A DNA stretch of 64,000 nucleotides from Trileptium ribeirensis (GCA_030248225.1 JASANE010028202.1:1-64000); one strand, 5' to 3'. Counted from the stretch's first letter, positions 47,891-59,790 are shown. Program-made: numbers and translations. The notes: a model not told the origin generated them from the sequence alone.

Positions 47891-50459
47891 ATAAAATGCA
47901 TAGAATGGAACACAATATGGGCTGACGCGGCGGACCATAAGCTATGATATGCAAAAGAACGTATAGGAATTTTGAGTAAAACGTTTTTGAGCCCAGCGCA
48001 ACTTGCCAAGGCATGCACCGAAAAATGAATTATTAAACTAATAAAAATTCACTAAATTTTACCATCACAGGAAATTACTCGAGGGGACATAGAGTTTGGA
48101 AAACCAAAAATTCCATGCGAGGCATGTACTGGGGAGGCCGATATACCAGGTCCCTTCCCTCTATTTGGTGAAGCCAATAATTGCTATCGTGGGACTTCGA
48201 ATCGGCTCGGAGAGCTGAATCTGAAACGATGAAATGTTCACTAAGCGCAGAAGAGTCACATTCGCTGTTTCCCGCCGCTGCGCGAGTAACTACAATAGAC
48301 GAGAAAAACTCGATAAATACAGTTACTTGTAAATACTAAAACGCTGTCGTAACTGAAATGCAGCTACAAACAAATAATGCACTAACGCCAATGATGGCGA
48401 CGGCCCGAAACATGGTCAGCACAATTTTTAAAACGTCTGGACAAATTCATTTCGACGGACTTGTCCATACATAAATAGTTCCAATTATCATTACAGAAAA
48501 TTTTTCAAAAGACTAAAAAAACTAAACACCATTGTTTTATTTTTATTAAGCATACAATAATAGTTATTCTTGTTGCGTACATTTTAAGACAGTAATGAAA
48601 ACCGTCAACCCGTTAGCTCAAATTAAAAATTTCCTTGTTCTGACCACGACCTGCTCCGTATTATGCAATGTGTTTAGAGTGCACCGCAAAATTCTGACCC
48701 ATTTGACGCCCAACCGTAAAAAAATGACATCAACTGTATTCACCACCGAGTGTGGACACTAAATCAAGCTACAAAAATCGAATCAAACAGTAATCAGAAA
48801 AACGCAGGTATCGAATGTTTGCATAAAAAACAAACACTCGAAATAGCAATATTGCCATCTGTTCACTCAGTCGATTAAACAATAATGTTTGTACTAGAAA
48901 CATTAAATTTCAAATATTTTATGTCACTAGCTTCAAAACTATTTGTTTTTCATTGCGTAATAATTTTTATTTAGAGACTATTAAAGCTGTTATAATATAA
49001 TGATTTCGAAATCAATTTGTGCTTTAGTTGCTTTGTCTATATTGGCATGTGCTGTGCCCCAAAAAACAACTTGCAATACAACTGAAAAGCGTCGAGAAAC
49101 AAACTTAGGCATACAGTGACTTCACTACTCAATCTCATTTACAAGCAAAACAAAGTGCATTCAATCGACTGGTAAGGAACTCTTCAAATTTTCAAAATAT
49201 AATGCGAAATGTGGTGCCCCTGAATTTCATGAACTTAAGGCAGCTAGTGTATCAGTTATATAACTTTTATATGAAATCAATCAAACTTTTATAAGAAATC
49301 AATCATTTTTCTTCACAAATATCTTACTTTTAAGTCATCAGCATGAAGCAAAAAAACCAAATTTAGAATACAGCAACAACAAAAACAATCGACTATATAA
49401 TAGAAAACGGTGTTCGCTGGTGTGGGTATACCCCATGCACACTTCGCCATAGATAGATCTTCTCATCTGGGATCTACATTCGCGGAAAATTTTGCCCCCC
49501 CCCGCTCCTTCTCAAATATGGAGAGCACAGTTCATGAGTTTCCGCGATGTTCGATCTTGGATATCTACTTTCTTCATGATCCAGCACTGCACGTCGCTGT
49601 CAGCAACTTTCTTACACGGCTTTCACGGACACCTCGTTTCCGCGTGCCTTGAGCATACCTGCTATAGATCTTGTGGACCCATGGATTGTCGTCTCGTCCT
49701 TTAATGTGTCCCAAGCTTCATAGCGTTTACCTTTTCCCCGTATGCACACATCCAATTGCTTAGCATTACATTAATTACTCTGAAAGCTCTCGATATGCAA
49801 ATGCCTCACCAATCACCTATTTCAACATTCGATTTTCAATTCATATCAAGTTGCATATTTCACAAGTATGCAGGAAGTCAGATCTTAATAATGCTACGTA
49901 TACTTTGCGTATGCTTTTAACAACTTTTAATTCTGTTTTGACAGTTGGTCGCGAACCAGTGCGGCTACATGTCAAACAGATAGCGGAATCTTATGACATG
50001 TCACATTTTTGTGCCACTAAAATCGAAGTAATTTCAATTCCATGAGTTGATTCTCAACATTTTGTAAACCGAGAATCTTGAAGAGCAACATTATTTAATC
50101 ATCTTCTTACACCGGTACACCGCTTGTGAACCCAGTTCCGAAAGAAGTTACATCGAACAGAGTTGAATTCAATTCCCTTACCACAGTGGAATGCTGGTTT
50201 CCCTTCTGATCGTTTAATCCAATTTGAATTACCTTATAGTTTTCATTGCACATTGACAAGGATATATTTCCACTAAGCCTAATATGAAAACGTCAAAATC
50301 AACTATTCCGGTATATACTTCGCAACAAAAAGGTTTCGCGCAAGTATATATAATAAACTGCCGCTCTCCACGGCACTAGCGTGGTTTTACTCAGATTGGC
50401 TTCTCTAAATTACCAAAATTATACGTATATACTTGGTAAAGTACCCCGTTGTTCGGAAC
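47891..50459. other. Intergenic, scattered coding-like pieces
   Basis: At 48073-48238 both strands are open over ~50 codons: the plus frame (EITRGDIEFGKPKIP...) follows a possible acceptor, accatcacag. I could not identify it. At 49400-49770 a GC-richer block holds the degenerin-like piece listed separately. Confidence 0.35.
49659..49770 (-). CDS. Candidate DEG/ENaC-type channel exon fragment
   Basis: The minus strand reads ...GKRYEAWDTLKDETTIHGST then RSIA, ending at a good donor GCAG|GTATGC. The TTIHG word followed by a helix-like stretch is the N-terminal His-Gly gating motif of degenerin/ENaC/ASIC channels, just before the first membrane segment. No membrane segment follows in the same exon, which fits the donor, and I found no partner exon. 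The match is five identical residues plus context, so this may be chance or a pseudogene. The opposite strand also has an 80-codon frame here (49410-49652) that I do not recognise. Confidence 0.25.
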
Positions 50460-50789
50460 TGGATGAACAGCATATACCCGGATGGCGATTCTCTCCAGAT
50501 CTTTTGGGGGCCCTGGCTGAACTAGAAAGACCTGAACCCAACCAGTCAGCGCGTTAAACAACGTCGACTCACTAGACTGGACTTCACTCTATAGCGAAAC
50601 GGCGATGAAGACATCTTAGCAGAATGCAAACTGAAGGGAGCGCCTAAAAACGCTTCATCTCCACCACCCGATTCAGACCTTGGGAAGAGCCTTAAAACAT
50701 AACCCTGCACGAGAAAACGAATCTACAATCAGAAGAACTAATCCAACTAATGTAAAAAATTACCAGATGAGCAAACCATCGAGCTGAAG

Positions 50790-51080
50790 CCACACCAGGA
50801 TCCTGAGATATGGACAGATGATTCCGCTGAAAATGGTACCGAGAACGGAAGCTGTGGAATTTCGGGTGATCACTGACCACTAATGCAAGATCAGAGAAGA
50901 TTTCAATGTAGCAGCAGGAACAAAAGAATCAATCACCATGGCCGAGCTAACAGCCATCGAAGCCGCTCCTGGCTGAATAATTTAACAACAAACCGACCAC
51001 CAAACTGTTAGCATATTCATGGGTTCCAACAGCGGAATAAAAAACCAAAGTCAGGCACAACTGGCATTAACATGGAATGA
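50790..51080 (+). pseudogene. RNase H fragment of a LINE
   Basis: The plus strand reads IWTDDSAENGTENGSCGIS, then after a stop TMAELTAIEAA, then TVSIFMGSNSGI. The order D-S-A-E-N-G, AEL.AIEAAL and IF.DS.S.I is the RNase H domain carried by I/R1-type LINEs. The second catalytic Asp is replaced (MGSNS for TDSQS). Stops and frame breaks make it dead. The poorly preserved sequence from about 50460 may be its upstream part. Confidence 0.6.
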
Positions 51081-51469
51081 AAAGAGGCAGTATGAGAAAT
51101 AATGAATCTCACAGGCTGGATCTCTTTCGACTACGCTGAGGGTTCCTGGGCACTCAAATTTAGCCTAAACGTGGACGCAGGTGCGAAGGCCAAAGAAGAG
51201 ATGGAACATATAACTGTCAGAAGGCAGTTCCAATCGATTTCCGAACAACATCAAAACCACTTAAGCACAGGGTTAGACCATTTTAGAACGCATCCGTAAC
51301 ACGTCGCGACCTAGAGAAGAATATTCCGAAAAAAGATGAAGAAAAAGTAATGCAGAACAAATACCAAACGATCTCAGTTCAATTCCCATGCCATGACCTA
51401 TGTTATCAGATATTTTCTTTAACTCTGAAAATATGTTGTCAGCCGTACACAAATCAATAACTGCAGCTG

Positions 51470-51964
51470 AACCTCAAGATGGTATTAGCAATTTTTTACT
51501 CAAATAATGTTGCGATGTGCTTCTTCCATATATGGTCCATCTTCCATCTGTTTAAAGCATCAATGACGTCATCTGATGTACCTCAGGACTGGCGTCACGT
51601 CTTGGTTACTCCAATCTACAAATCTGGTAACAAACTTGATAAATCAAACTATCGCCCAATTACCTTGACAACCTGCTGTTGCAAAATAATGAAAACAGTT
51701 ATTCGTGATCAACCTGTTGTACACGCACACAAAAATTGGATGCGTTCCTAAAAAGTCTACGGAACTTCAGTTGATAGATTATTTAAATATGTTAACTAAA
51801 GTAATAGATGAACTCAGTAGATTACATTATATTTTGATTTTAGGAAGGCGTTCGATACCATGTCATATACTGACAAATAAGCTTGCTGGTTATGGCATAA
51901 GTAATCCATTACTAAGCTGGATTGTATCTTATCTTACGGATCGAACTCAATCAGTAGTAATTAA
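51470..51964 (+). pseudogene. CR1-like LINE reverse transcriptase, 5' piece
   Basis: One frame carries VPQDWRHVLVTPIYKSG and NYRPITLTTCCCKIM. A second carries STELQLIDYLNM and, after a one-base shift in the FDFRKAFDTM region, KLAGYGISNPLLSWIVSYLT and DRTQSVVIN. These are RT motifs 1-4 of CR1-clade elements. The YADD catalytic box is absent: it should follow but the MITE at 51965 interrupts. The protein resumes only downstream. Confidence 0.82.
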
Positions 51965-52423
51965 TGCACGAGTAAACTTAAGTTGACCCCGCCACCATCC
52001 TATTTTGTATTTTCGAATAAAATTTGTTACGGAACGCTTTTTGGTCAATTCAAATGGTTAGATTTCAATCGCAAGCGCTGTGTTCGCGAAAATTCAATTA
52101 AAATTACCCAACTTTTTGAGAACGAAAATTTGTCGCCACTTTGATTGTGACATCACTTTTGCACTAATTTGTTCGCGGACATTGTTATAATCTAAATTTA
52201 AACGACAATGCATTAGGGATCAGAATTTCTGCAAATTGTAATCGCCGAAATGCTGTCCGAACTCAAGGTCTAATTTCTGTCACTTGAATTTGATTTTGCC
52301 AATTTTCGTTTACGGAAAAACGGAATGAAATTAAGTCATTTTTCCGAAACAACGGTTTGCGATTCGATATTGGTAATGACAAAATAAGATGGCTGACCGG
52401 GTCACCTTAAGTTTACTCACGCA
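51965..52423. mobile_element. MITE, copy 2, inside a CR1-like LINE
   Basis: The left end TGCACGAGTAAACTTAAGTT and the right end, reverse-complemented, TGCGTGAGTAAACTTAAGGT are flanked by TAA on both sides. The inner 'ccatcctattttgt' words at both ends match copy 1 at 27111-27528. There is no coding capacity. Inverted ends plus a 3-bp TAA target suggest a PIF/Harbinger-like origin, by inference only. Confidence 0.82.
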
Positions 52424-53060
52424 TAATTTATGCCAATATTACTTCTGTTGCACATATAATAGTCCATCTATTAGCCCGTACCGGGAAGTTTTGGGATAAA
52501 CAGACCTTCTTGACATTATATTATGCTCTGGTTAGGCCTAAACTGGATTGTGCGAGTTGTGCTTGGAACCCGTAAGAGACGTCGAACTGGTTCAGCGACG
52601 TGCAACCAAATTAATACCATTATATTAATATATAAACCAATATGCATACGTAATTTCGATTATGTCGATCGAAAGAAATGGTTGGGCATTTAAACACTGG
52701 AACGCCGACGACAACGATCTGATATCATTATGGTCTATAAGATAATGCATAGTGTCGTCGACTACATACGAATGGACATGATAATTCGCTTTGGCTGCAT
52801 TTACAGGTATATACTAGTAAACACTATATCGCACTTCACCCACCACGCACTGCTCGCCCACATTGCCGCAAAAAATTTACTCAAAACGCGTTACTGACGT
52901 ATGGAACGGTCTGCACGATCATGTCGTTGCTGCAGATTCTCTTGTGCAATTTAGAACTATGCTTCACGACTCGCACAGCGCCGTTGCGTCGTAGCTTTCT
53001 TGTTCCTGCCGCTGGTGTTACTAAATTTCAGTGCAACAATGATCAAACTGAAGTAACCCG
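52424..53060 (+). pseudogene. CR1-like LINE, 3' piece of the RT ORF
   Basis: Broken frames read LYYALVRPKLDCASCAWNP, then QRRATKL, and near the end RVTDVWNGLHDHVVAADSLV. These match the ORF2 tail of CR1-like LINEs (A-L-V-R-P-L-E-Y-A-S..W, V-Q-R-R-A-T-K, R-V...W-N-L). The part between ...SVVIN and this piece, including the catalytic Asp-Asp box, is missing, so the LINE was deleted as well as interrupted. Confidence 0.75.
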
Positions 53061-53269
53061 ATATTCCTTTCGGCGTACGCCCTGTCAACATGATATTCCA
53101 CATGCGTGACAATAAAACGATATGACAGTGACGGGGCGAGCTGTAATGATATTAATTAATATTTGAAAATTTTCAAAGTGCTCAGAAATGAAGAAAAATT
53201 GTGCACGGGGGTTTTCAGTGACTCTGATCAGGAGTATGACATCCCTGAAGTTCTAGAACTTGGCCATAT

Positions 53270-53545
53270 ATGCTAATTAGTTAAGTAATAAATTAGCTAA
53301 TATGCAGATTTTAATCATGAATGTGTTACTTTTAACGCTCTATGATTTTATCATGTATGCTAATTAGTTAATTCATTAGTTGATATTACCAATTAATTTG
53401 CCAATTTTTACCTAGTTAGCTTGATATCAACCGTCTAAAACATAATATTTAGTATAAATTGTTTAAATATTTATTTGAAATACATGTATACATAAATAAG
53501 ATATAAAATACTTTGCCTATTGCTCCGCTCACATTTTGTAATTTA
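53270..53545. repeat. AT-rich repeat related to 17755-18000
   Basis: Multiple 'gctaattagttaa' words and the closing 'ttgctccgctcac' echo 'gctaattactaattaa' and 'cttcgctccgctca' at 17755-18000. The similarity is loose. Confidence 0.4.
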
Positions 53546-53889
53546 TTACGTTTACAAGTATAACATATGAAAATGTCTCCCGGAATTATTATTCTTTACG
53601 TGTATAAAGTAAAACGAGGAAAATATAGCTAATCCAGCTCGATAACTGCATCACTCAACTAACTAAACTCAAACTAAAATAAAATCACGCAACTATATAT
53701 GTAAATCAGTATTAATCACGTGACATCGTGATTCATGCTTTACGATTTAAAAAAACTGAAAACGGGATGGGCACCAGTTTTTACCACTGACGTATAATGG
53801 GGGAACCCGTCTATCTAGTGCTCCTCGGGGGCTCAGGAACACGAAATAACCAAAAAATAATGAATTTTTTAAGTAATTTTATGCTAAGG

Positions 53890-54135
53890 AACTAGGTGTA
53901 GGGTTCGAATGGAAATTTTTTATGACGACTATCGTTATTTAAAATGGGGAAGCGATTCGTCATCAAAGATTGATGGCAACGAAGTGTGGCCAGTAGAATG
54001 CCGGTGGGAAACGATGTGACTCGTGTTCTTTTTATTTGTGACCATTTCTTACTAAGCGGGGTGACCCTGTCTGGCGCTGCGGCGTGACTAATTCTACTCA
54101 CTCCTGGTCCAAATACTTTAGAACCACTGTCGCAT
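53890..54135 (+). repeat. Dispersed repeat family 5, copy 1
   Basis: Direct relative of 61340-61490 and 61600-61800. Shared words: 'tatgacg.ctatc.gtatt', 'atcgtca.c.aagattg', 'gtgtggccagtagaatgccggtggg' and 'gttcttttgtga'. Confidence 0.8.
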
Positions 54136-54159
54136 TTAAAATGGTTATTTATAAAACAG

Positions 54160-54677
54160 TTAACGAATAGCAATGCTTGACCCTGTTACACCGTTCTTTT
54201 TAAATTACACCAACTTATCACCACAGGTTAATTTATTCCTCGTTCTGAACTATTTTGTTAACATTACAATGCTAGTGGCCTTTTCATTTTCTCTATTACG
54301 TTTAAAATTTAGGTTATCTATTATTTCATTAATCCTCTTTTGATACGTACGTCCCGGATGGCTGCAACCCCTACGACTATTTATATACCTGAACCTACGC
54401 CTTAGATTTAAGCTAATAATAGTTCTTACACTTTATTAATTCTCTTTTGAGATTGGTACGGACGCCCCGCACGGCTGCGACCCGTTTGAATATTTGAATA
54501 CCTAAACCTAAGGATGATTTACACTAATAATGTTCCTTATAGTACGTCAGTGACACCCGAACGGCACGCGCACTGTATTACTTTAAAAAACTGGGTCGTG
54601 ACGGACGAACACCGCGCCAGTTGTAACTTTTTCTCTCTCAGTCCTCCTGCACCCGGACGGCGTACGACAACAGGTGG
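54160..54677 (+). repeat. Degenerate ~105-bp tandem array, part 1
   Basis: Units contain 'ctcttttgaga.tggtacg', 'cccgnanggctgcnacc' and 'acct.a.ccttagattta...ctaataat.gttcctta'. The same unit forms 61990-62315 and 63643-64000. A continuation at 55900-56095 follows the inserted hAT-type element. Confidence 0.75.
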
Positions 54678-54685
54678 TTATGAGG

Positions 54686-55873
54686 CAGGGAGTAACCGGA
54701 ATTCCGGTTCCGGTTCCGGCGAAAATCGTGTTCCGGTTGCGGTTCCGGCAAAGGGCAAAAACCATACCGGAACCGGAATTCCGGTTTAAAAATTTTGTTT
54801 GAAATTTTCCGTTTTTTGCTTCATCCTGTAATCCAAACATATGTAATATATATTATACAATGATCAAGCTCCATACAACCAAGCAAAAGAAAAGATTAAC
54901 TAACCAATTTGCCGTGTGAAACGTAAGTAGGGCACATAATTTGAGCAGGAATTTTTCATAATAACCTGCAGGAGTTTGTTAAATCAAAGCCAGGTCGATG
55001 CTTGTAGCAGCTATTTTACACATCCAGAAGTCTGTGGGATACGTTTGAATTAAACCGGTCCAACTCGGTAACAGAGTATGGCTTACGCAGAAGTACTTAG
55101 GGTATGCTTGGCTAACATAAATTGCGTCAAGTACCCGCCAGTGCGCTTGCAAACTTGCTAAATCAGTCTAAATTGAAGAAAACTAACGTTATCTGCAACG
55201 CAGCCAGAAACTGCTTTCTTGGCAATGACCTGTATTTATTGAAACTGTGCGAGCAGTATCACAGTTTGTCTCAGTTATGGCATTCTGATCAGTAAGTTAT
55301 CATTATCATCTAGCTTACGGGCACTGCTTGCACAACGCTAGCCTAAACAGTGTCTGACAACTGATCAGAAAATTACCTTATATCTAATATTTTCTCTTAG
55401 ATTTATATAAACCAATAATTTTAAGTTTCCTACAGAAGAACATGTAACAAACGTATGTGTAGTAAAGGGAGGCGACTGGAGACAGAGCGAAATGTGTATT
55501 CTACGCTCCAAGCTTTGTAAGCACATTCGATTTGACGCAGTATACGCAATGGAGTATAGTGGAAGATATTTTTTTGCTCTGAATGTCCAAAAACCGACAT
55601 ATTTGATCGATAAATAAACATTATTAGCTTCCTCAGTCTCTTTAAAGTTTCAGAAAGGCAATAATACCATCGCAATACATTAAGTTTAATGGAAAAGTTA
55701 TTTTTAATGCATTTTAAATCCGCTATACCTTCATTTCTTCCCTCATCTGTTTTACTATATATAAATTTCGAAGACCAGGTTCCGGTTCCGGTTCCGGTTA
55801 CGGATCCGGTTTAAATGAACGGTTCCGGTTGCTGGTTCCGGTTCCGGTAAATTTCGGTTCCGGTTATTCCCTG
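54686..55873 (+). mobile_element. CCGGAA-rich hAT-type element, copy A
   Basis: The left end is CAGGGAGTAACCGGAATTCC; the right end, reverse-complemented, CAGGGAATAACCGGAACCGA. A perfect 8-bp target duplication TTATGAGG (54678-54685 and 55874-55881) flanks it. Both termini are packed with CCGGAA/TTCCGG words. The 1188-bp body has no transposase frame, so it is non-autonomous. Confidence 0.93.
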
Positions 55874-56102
55874 TTATGAGGATAACAGGATCGCAAGAAT
55901 TGATTGTCCGATTTCATTACTCGCCCCGGGTTGACCTTGTATTATACTCACCCCGAACGATTCTCACTCGACACAGGGCCTATGATTGGCACTATCGAGT
56001 TTCTAATAATTTATATGCCACAATATGACCCGACGGCTTAATTCTTTTAAGCCTGACGCCTAAATTTCATTAGGAAGTTAATATTATTAAATAATAATAT
56101 AG

Positions 56103-56288
56103 GGTAATATTCCTTTACTTATTTGTGAAGTACCTGGAACCCAGCGCAATAATCTTGGAATAGTAGTCCCTAGACCAAAACCAATAAAACGTGCAATTAT
56201 ACTTGATCCACGTAATTGTTCACGTGTCATTATAAACCAGCTGTATTCTTTAATTTCGAAAACTGCTAGGCAAGTAACCCTACCCTAG
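56103..56288 (+). CDS. Possible exon, unidentified
   Basis: A 61-codon frame follows a possible acceptor (taataatatag) and begins GNIPLLICEVPGTQRNNLG; it continues PRPKPIKRAIILDP and ends in TAG, or at a weak donor CAA|GTAACC near 56273. Composition is protein-like in an AT-rich setting. I do not recognise the family and could not find a partner exon. It lies just past the tandem array, so it may belong to a transposon. Confidence 0.28.
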   Translation, partial: GNIPLLICEVPGTQRNNLGIVVPRPKPIKRAIILDPRNCSRVIINQLYSLISKTARQVTLP

Positions 56289-56559
56289 CATATAGCATAG
56301 AATCATGATCAAACAATAATGAAAAACACGAAGCATAATAACACAGCACACGTCGTTTAAATAATAATCTTGTCAGCTAATACGTTAACGCAACATAGGC
56401 TCGAGAGGATCTATTCAGCAACAACAGCTCGTTGAGCATACCGTTACTTCAAATTAAAATAGAAATATAATTTTATCTAATGTCCCGAATTAGTGAAAAA
56501 TGTGTAAATTATTGTTTGGAAAACTGAAAACTAGGAAGAAAATAGTAATAACAAAGGAG

Positions 56560-57100
56560 GGAGCGGTTAATAAATAAAACTGTGAAACTAAAAAAGGTTT
56601 CGTCTCCCGAGAGGCGTGGAATAATTTTAGTGTGTTTGGACGGTTTTGGACCACAAACCCTGGGGTCTACATCCCGGCTTGTCGGTTGAAGTCTACCATT
56701 GGTGCCGTTCTTTAACCACAAACAAGATGAAGGACGTTCTTGAGAGGCTATCGGGGGACGTTTTATGTGGTGAACCCCGCACACCACGGAACGAAGTCTT
56801 TAACTTTGACTCTCAAGCTACCGCCAACATCGTGTTTTTATTCTAGTCAGTTACCAATACTTTTTCTTTCGATTAACAATTTACCCTCTTCGCCGAGATC
56901 GCGTCTACCTCTGACGCTTGCAAATCCCATTTCATTTTCTTTCATTTACCGGTCCCTAATCCATCCCTTTTTCTTTAGTCAAATTCATTCCCTTATTGAT
57001 TTCTTCTTCCAATATCATCTCTATTTACTCTCCTTTCGATGAGTTTCTTCTTTCTTTGTACCAGGGGAGTTTCGTCGGATTTGGGAGCCGCCCAATGAAA
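56560..57100. other. GC-richer island with a long pyrimidine tract
   Basis: Degenerate frames run on both strands at 56570-56830, broken by amber stops on the plus strand. 56850-57060 is strongly pyrimidine-rich on the plus strand, ending 'ttctttgtaccaggggagtttcg'. It could be part of a retroelement untranslated region or LTR; I see no matching second copy. Confidence 0.35.
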
Positions 57101-57658
57101 AATAAAATTCTTGCACATAATATATGATTAGGCATAATACAAAATATGCAATTATAACAATATATGTATATATATATCCTTCAACGTCAGGATAACGTAT
57201 CATAATACCAAAGGTGAATATATAAGCAACTATTGGTGCCCTTTTATTTATGAGTGCTATCGATCATTTATGGGATCGATGGCGTTCATATTTTTTAGCC
57301 AAATCGTGACCAAAGTTGAGCGCTGCTTCCGCAACATTACTTAAACAAATTATAACGGGAATTGGACTGCTGAATTAAATTGCGGTGTCTGGACGCAACC
57401 TTTGTAAAATCGTTTGTAAAACAAATATCTGGTAAAATTCCACCCAATAATATGTACATATAACTACATACACAATCAACCACCCACTAATTGTGTTTAA
57501 GTGCTTTTACTGTTTGCAGGAGAATGTCATAAGAATAACAAATTCCGAGTGACTACGAACCAAACATTACACTTGTTTTTCATATAGTTAAGAAAACATT
57601 GTTCAATTTCATCTGTTTCGTCATCCAACTTAATGTCAGGTGATTTCAACGAACAAAC

Positions 57659-57824
57659 TTAAAGCGATTTGCTGACGATACAAATGACTTCTGATAACGG
57701 CAACAACAGGATATCGTCACGTTTGGGCCAGCGAAATATTGTCTTCTTTGCACCATCAATATGCTCCAGAAACCTTAGGCTAACTTCACCCCGTTTCGTA
57801 TACCTCAAGGAAAGTGCCAACAAC
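57659..57824 (-). CDS. Probable terminal exon, unidentified (candidate gene X)
   Basis: After a clear acceptor (agctggttttcag, ending at 57825) the minus strand has 54 codons plus TAA. It reads LLALSLRYTKRGEVSLRFLE, then HIDGAKKTIFRWPKRDDILL, then PLSEVICIV. The RFLE...FRWPKRDDI...EVICIV pattern resembles, from memory, a small C-terminal module in uncharacterised, often transposon-related, animal proteins (..F.WP..eDi....vlc.i..). It starts with one base of a split codon. Exon candidates at 58190-58297 and 60313-60418 lie upstream on the same strand. Confidence 0.42.
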
Positions 57825-58189
57825 CTGAAAACCAGCTAAAGTAACACTATGGCTTGATCACTAGAGATTTTCTTCGTGTTAATTGAATAGCATATATACC
57901 CAAAATTATATTAATATTGTAAAAATATAGCGAATTTTGTTCGAAAAGTGTTCGAGTTTTGATCGCTTTTGATTTTTTTTCAGTCGATCGTCATTTAAAT
58001 GTTACTGGAACGAAAAACCGTTCGGCTCTTACTCGCATGGCATTTCGTAGCTTTGAGTTTTATATATGCATATTCATTTATAAGAATAATACAGGGGTAT
58101 TACATCATTTGCGTTATAACGATTGATAGGTAGACAGCTTAACAATAAACTTGTAATAGGTAAAAAGAGAACCGTGTTTTTGCGCCGTA

Positions 58190-58297
58190 TCATGGCTTCA
58201 TTGCCACAGCAAGAAAGTCACCATTTGCAGCAAAATGAACGTTGGAGGAATCGAAGACGGTCGTAACGCGCTGTATCTCCAATGCAAACACATCGCT
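58190..58297 (-). CDS. Possible internal exon of candidate gene X
   Basis: After an acceptor (tataatatattttag, ending at 58298) a phase-0 frame reads SDVFALEIQRVTTVFDSSNV then HFAANGDFLAVAMKP and TGA. A donor may lie earlier (AATG|GTGACT). The F.A.GDFLAVA word is like one blade of a beta-propeller, which is only a guess. It follows in phase from the candidate exon at 60313-60418. No donor gives the phase needed by 57659-57824, so an exon may be missing between them. Confidence 0.33.
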   Translation of the reverse strand, partial: SDVFALEIQRVTTVFDSSNVHFAANGDFLAVAMKP

Positions 58298-58579
58298 CTA
58301 AAATATATTATAGATTGCTAGTTGTTCGGTTATGTAACAATTTTATAAATATAGGTACATTACAGTTCCATTCTGTTTGGACAACGTATAATGGTCGCTA
58401 TAGAAATATAGTTTCTAATACAGATACATAGATATTACTGGGCTAGAAAAGTATGCGGGGCCATCTAGAGAAATGTCCATTGCATCAGCCCGTTATCTAC
58501 TATGAATACTAAGAAATCAGCATGATTTGAAGAATACCTGTATAAACAGAGTGTAGAGAGTCATTGCGCTCAAGCAGAG

Positions 58580-59790
58580 ATTGGTGATAAATAGATGGTG
58601 TCCATTACATCACCCAGTCATTACCACACACAGTAAGACTTTACCTGATTTAAGGCTACCTGTGAAGCATAGATCCTCTTTTGATCATAGATCCGGACAT
58701 TTGAGCCTACCCGTACTTATAACAAACTTACATAGTTCCTTGATACTGCTGTCTTTTAAGATTTGTATCTTAATATCATCTATTAAGATGTCCCTTCTAC
58801 TGTCTATATACTTGGAGCATTTGCATAGAAAATGCTCAGAGATTTCATCTACCCCACATTCATTACACTCTTTAGTATCTATGATTTTCATCCTATATAA
58901 GTGATAATTAAGCCAGCTATGTGTTGTAATTGTGGCGGCGTGGCCGAGTGGTTAGAGCGCCTGCTTCATAATCGTGAAGTCGAGAGTTCGAATCCAGTGG
59001 TCGCGCCAATCTCCTTGGGCAAGGGACTCAGCCACAATTGCTTCGCAGTACCTATGCGTTAAACAGGTACTAGACTTTGGTCTAGGCGGATAAGATGATG
59101 GGTGGTGTAATGGGCAATCATCACGGCCAGCCTCCACACAATGCTTCGGCATAACAACCCGGATTGTCACCTAGTGCCAATTGCTTCTTTATCCTTTTTA
59201 TCCTTTATGTCTTGTAATTGCCTGAACACATTGTCTTAGTTGATCCTTTGCGAGTCCTATGAGAAATTTGCTGTTATTGCTTGTTTGGTGTGCTTATAAT
59301 ACTCTTTGTCTGTTTACATGCTGATTCAAGTCTCATCTTGTAATTAATTTCCTGTGTAGCCAGATTTAATCATTGTGGTTATCTCTTTCCTAGCAACCGG
59401 TAATATAGGTTCCGGGCCTAGTGGTACTTTACTGGATCCTTTGCGAGCTAGCTCGTACGGTACTTCGTTGCCTTCAATGTAAGTGTGAACTGGTACCCAA
59501 ATAAGCATCATATTATTTCTCTCAGATAGCTCTGCGATCTTATTCCTACATTCTAAGACTAGCGCCGATTTTATTTAATGTGATGAGAGTGCTTTAAGAG
59601 CTGCTTGGCTGTCTGAGAATATTCGTATTTCCTTATTACACACACCACTAGCTGATATGCTGTCTACACACATTTTAATTGCATACACTTCTGCTTGAAA
59701 GACTGTGCAGTATATACTCCCCCCAATGAGTAATAATATCTAACATGTCCTTCCAATACAGATAGGTGCACCAGTTTGTCACGAACGATA
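58580..59790 (-). pseudogene. LINE with RNase H and C-terminal zinc-knuckle-like region, SINE inserted
   Basis: Minus strand, from high to low coordinate. RNase H remains: VFQAEVYAIKMCVDS, IRIFSDSQAALKAL and LIWVPVHTYIEGNEVPYELA (59400-59720), with the expected E and D residues but H-G-x changed and an in-frame stop after ALSSH. Next, GLAKDQLRQCVQAITTH runs up to the SINE. After the SINE, SWLNYHLYRMKIIDTKECNE continues to CGVDEISEHFLCKC, the CxxC..E.H.L..C tail typical of I/Jockey-group LINEs. The 5' end is lost near 59790. Confidence 0.85.
58933..59211 (+). mobile_element. tRNA-derived SINE, 279 bp
   Basis: The 5' part looks like a tRNA: A-box-like TGGCCGAGTGGTTAGAGCG (58941-58959) and B-box GAGTTCGAATCC (58984-58995) are good RNA polymerase III promoter elements, but the acceptor and anticodon stems do not pair properly. 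The body follows ('ctccttgggcaagggactcagccacaattgcttc'), then a tail of 'tttatcc' repeats. A perfect 9-bp target duplication TTGTAATTG (58924-58932 and 59212-59220) flanks it. Confidence 0.9.

Noticed and set aside
58933..59010. A functional tRNA gene
   Set aside because: The A and B boxes are good, but acceptor and anticodon stems do not pair, a SINE body and tail follow, and target duplications enclose the whole 279 bp.
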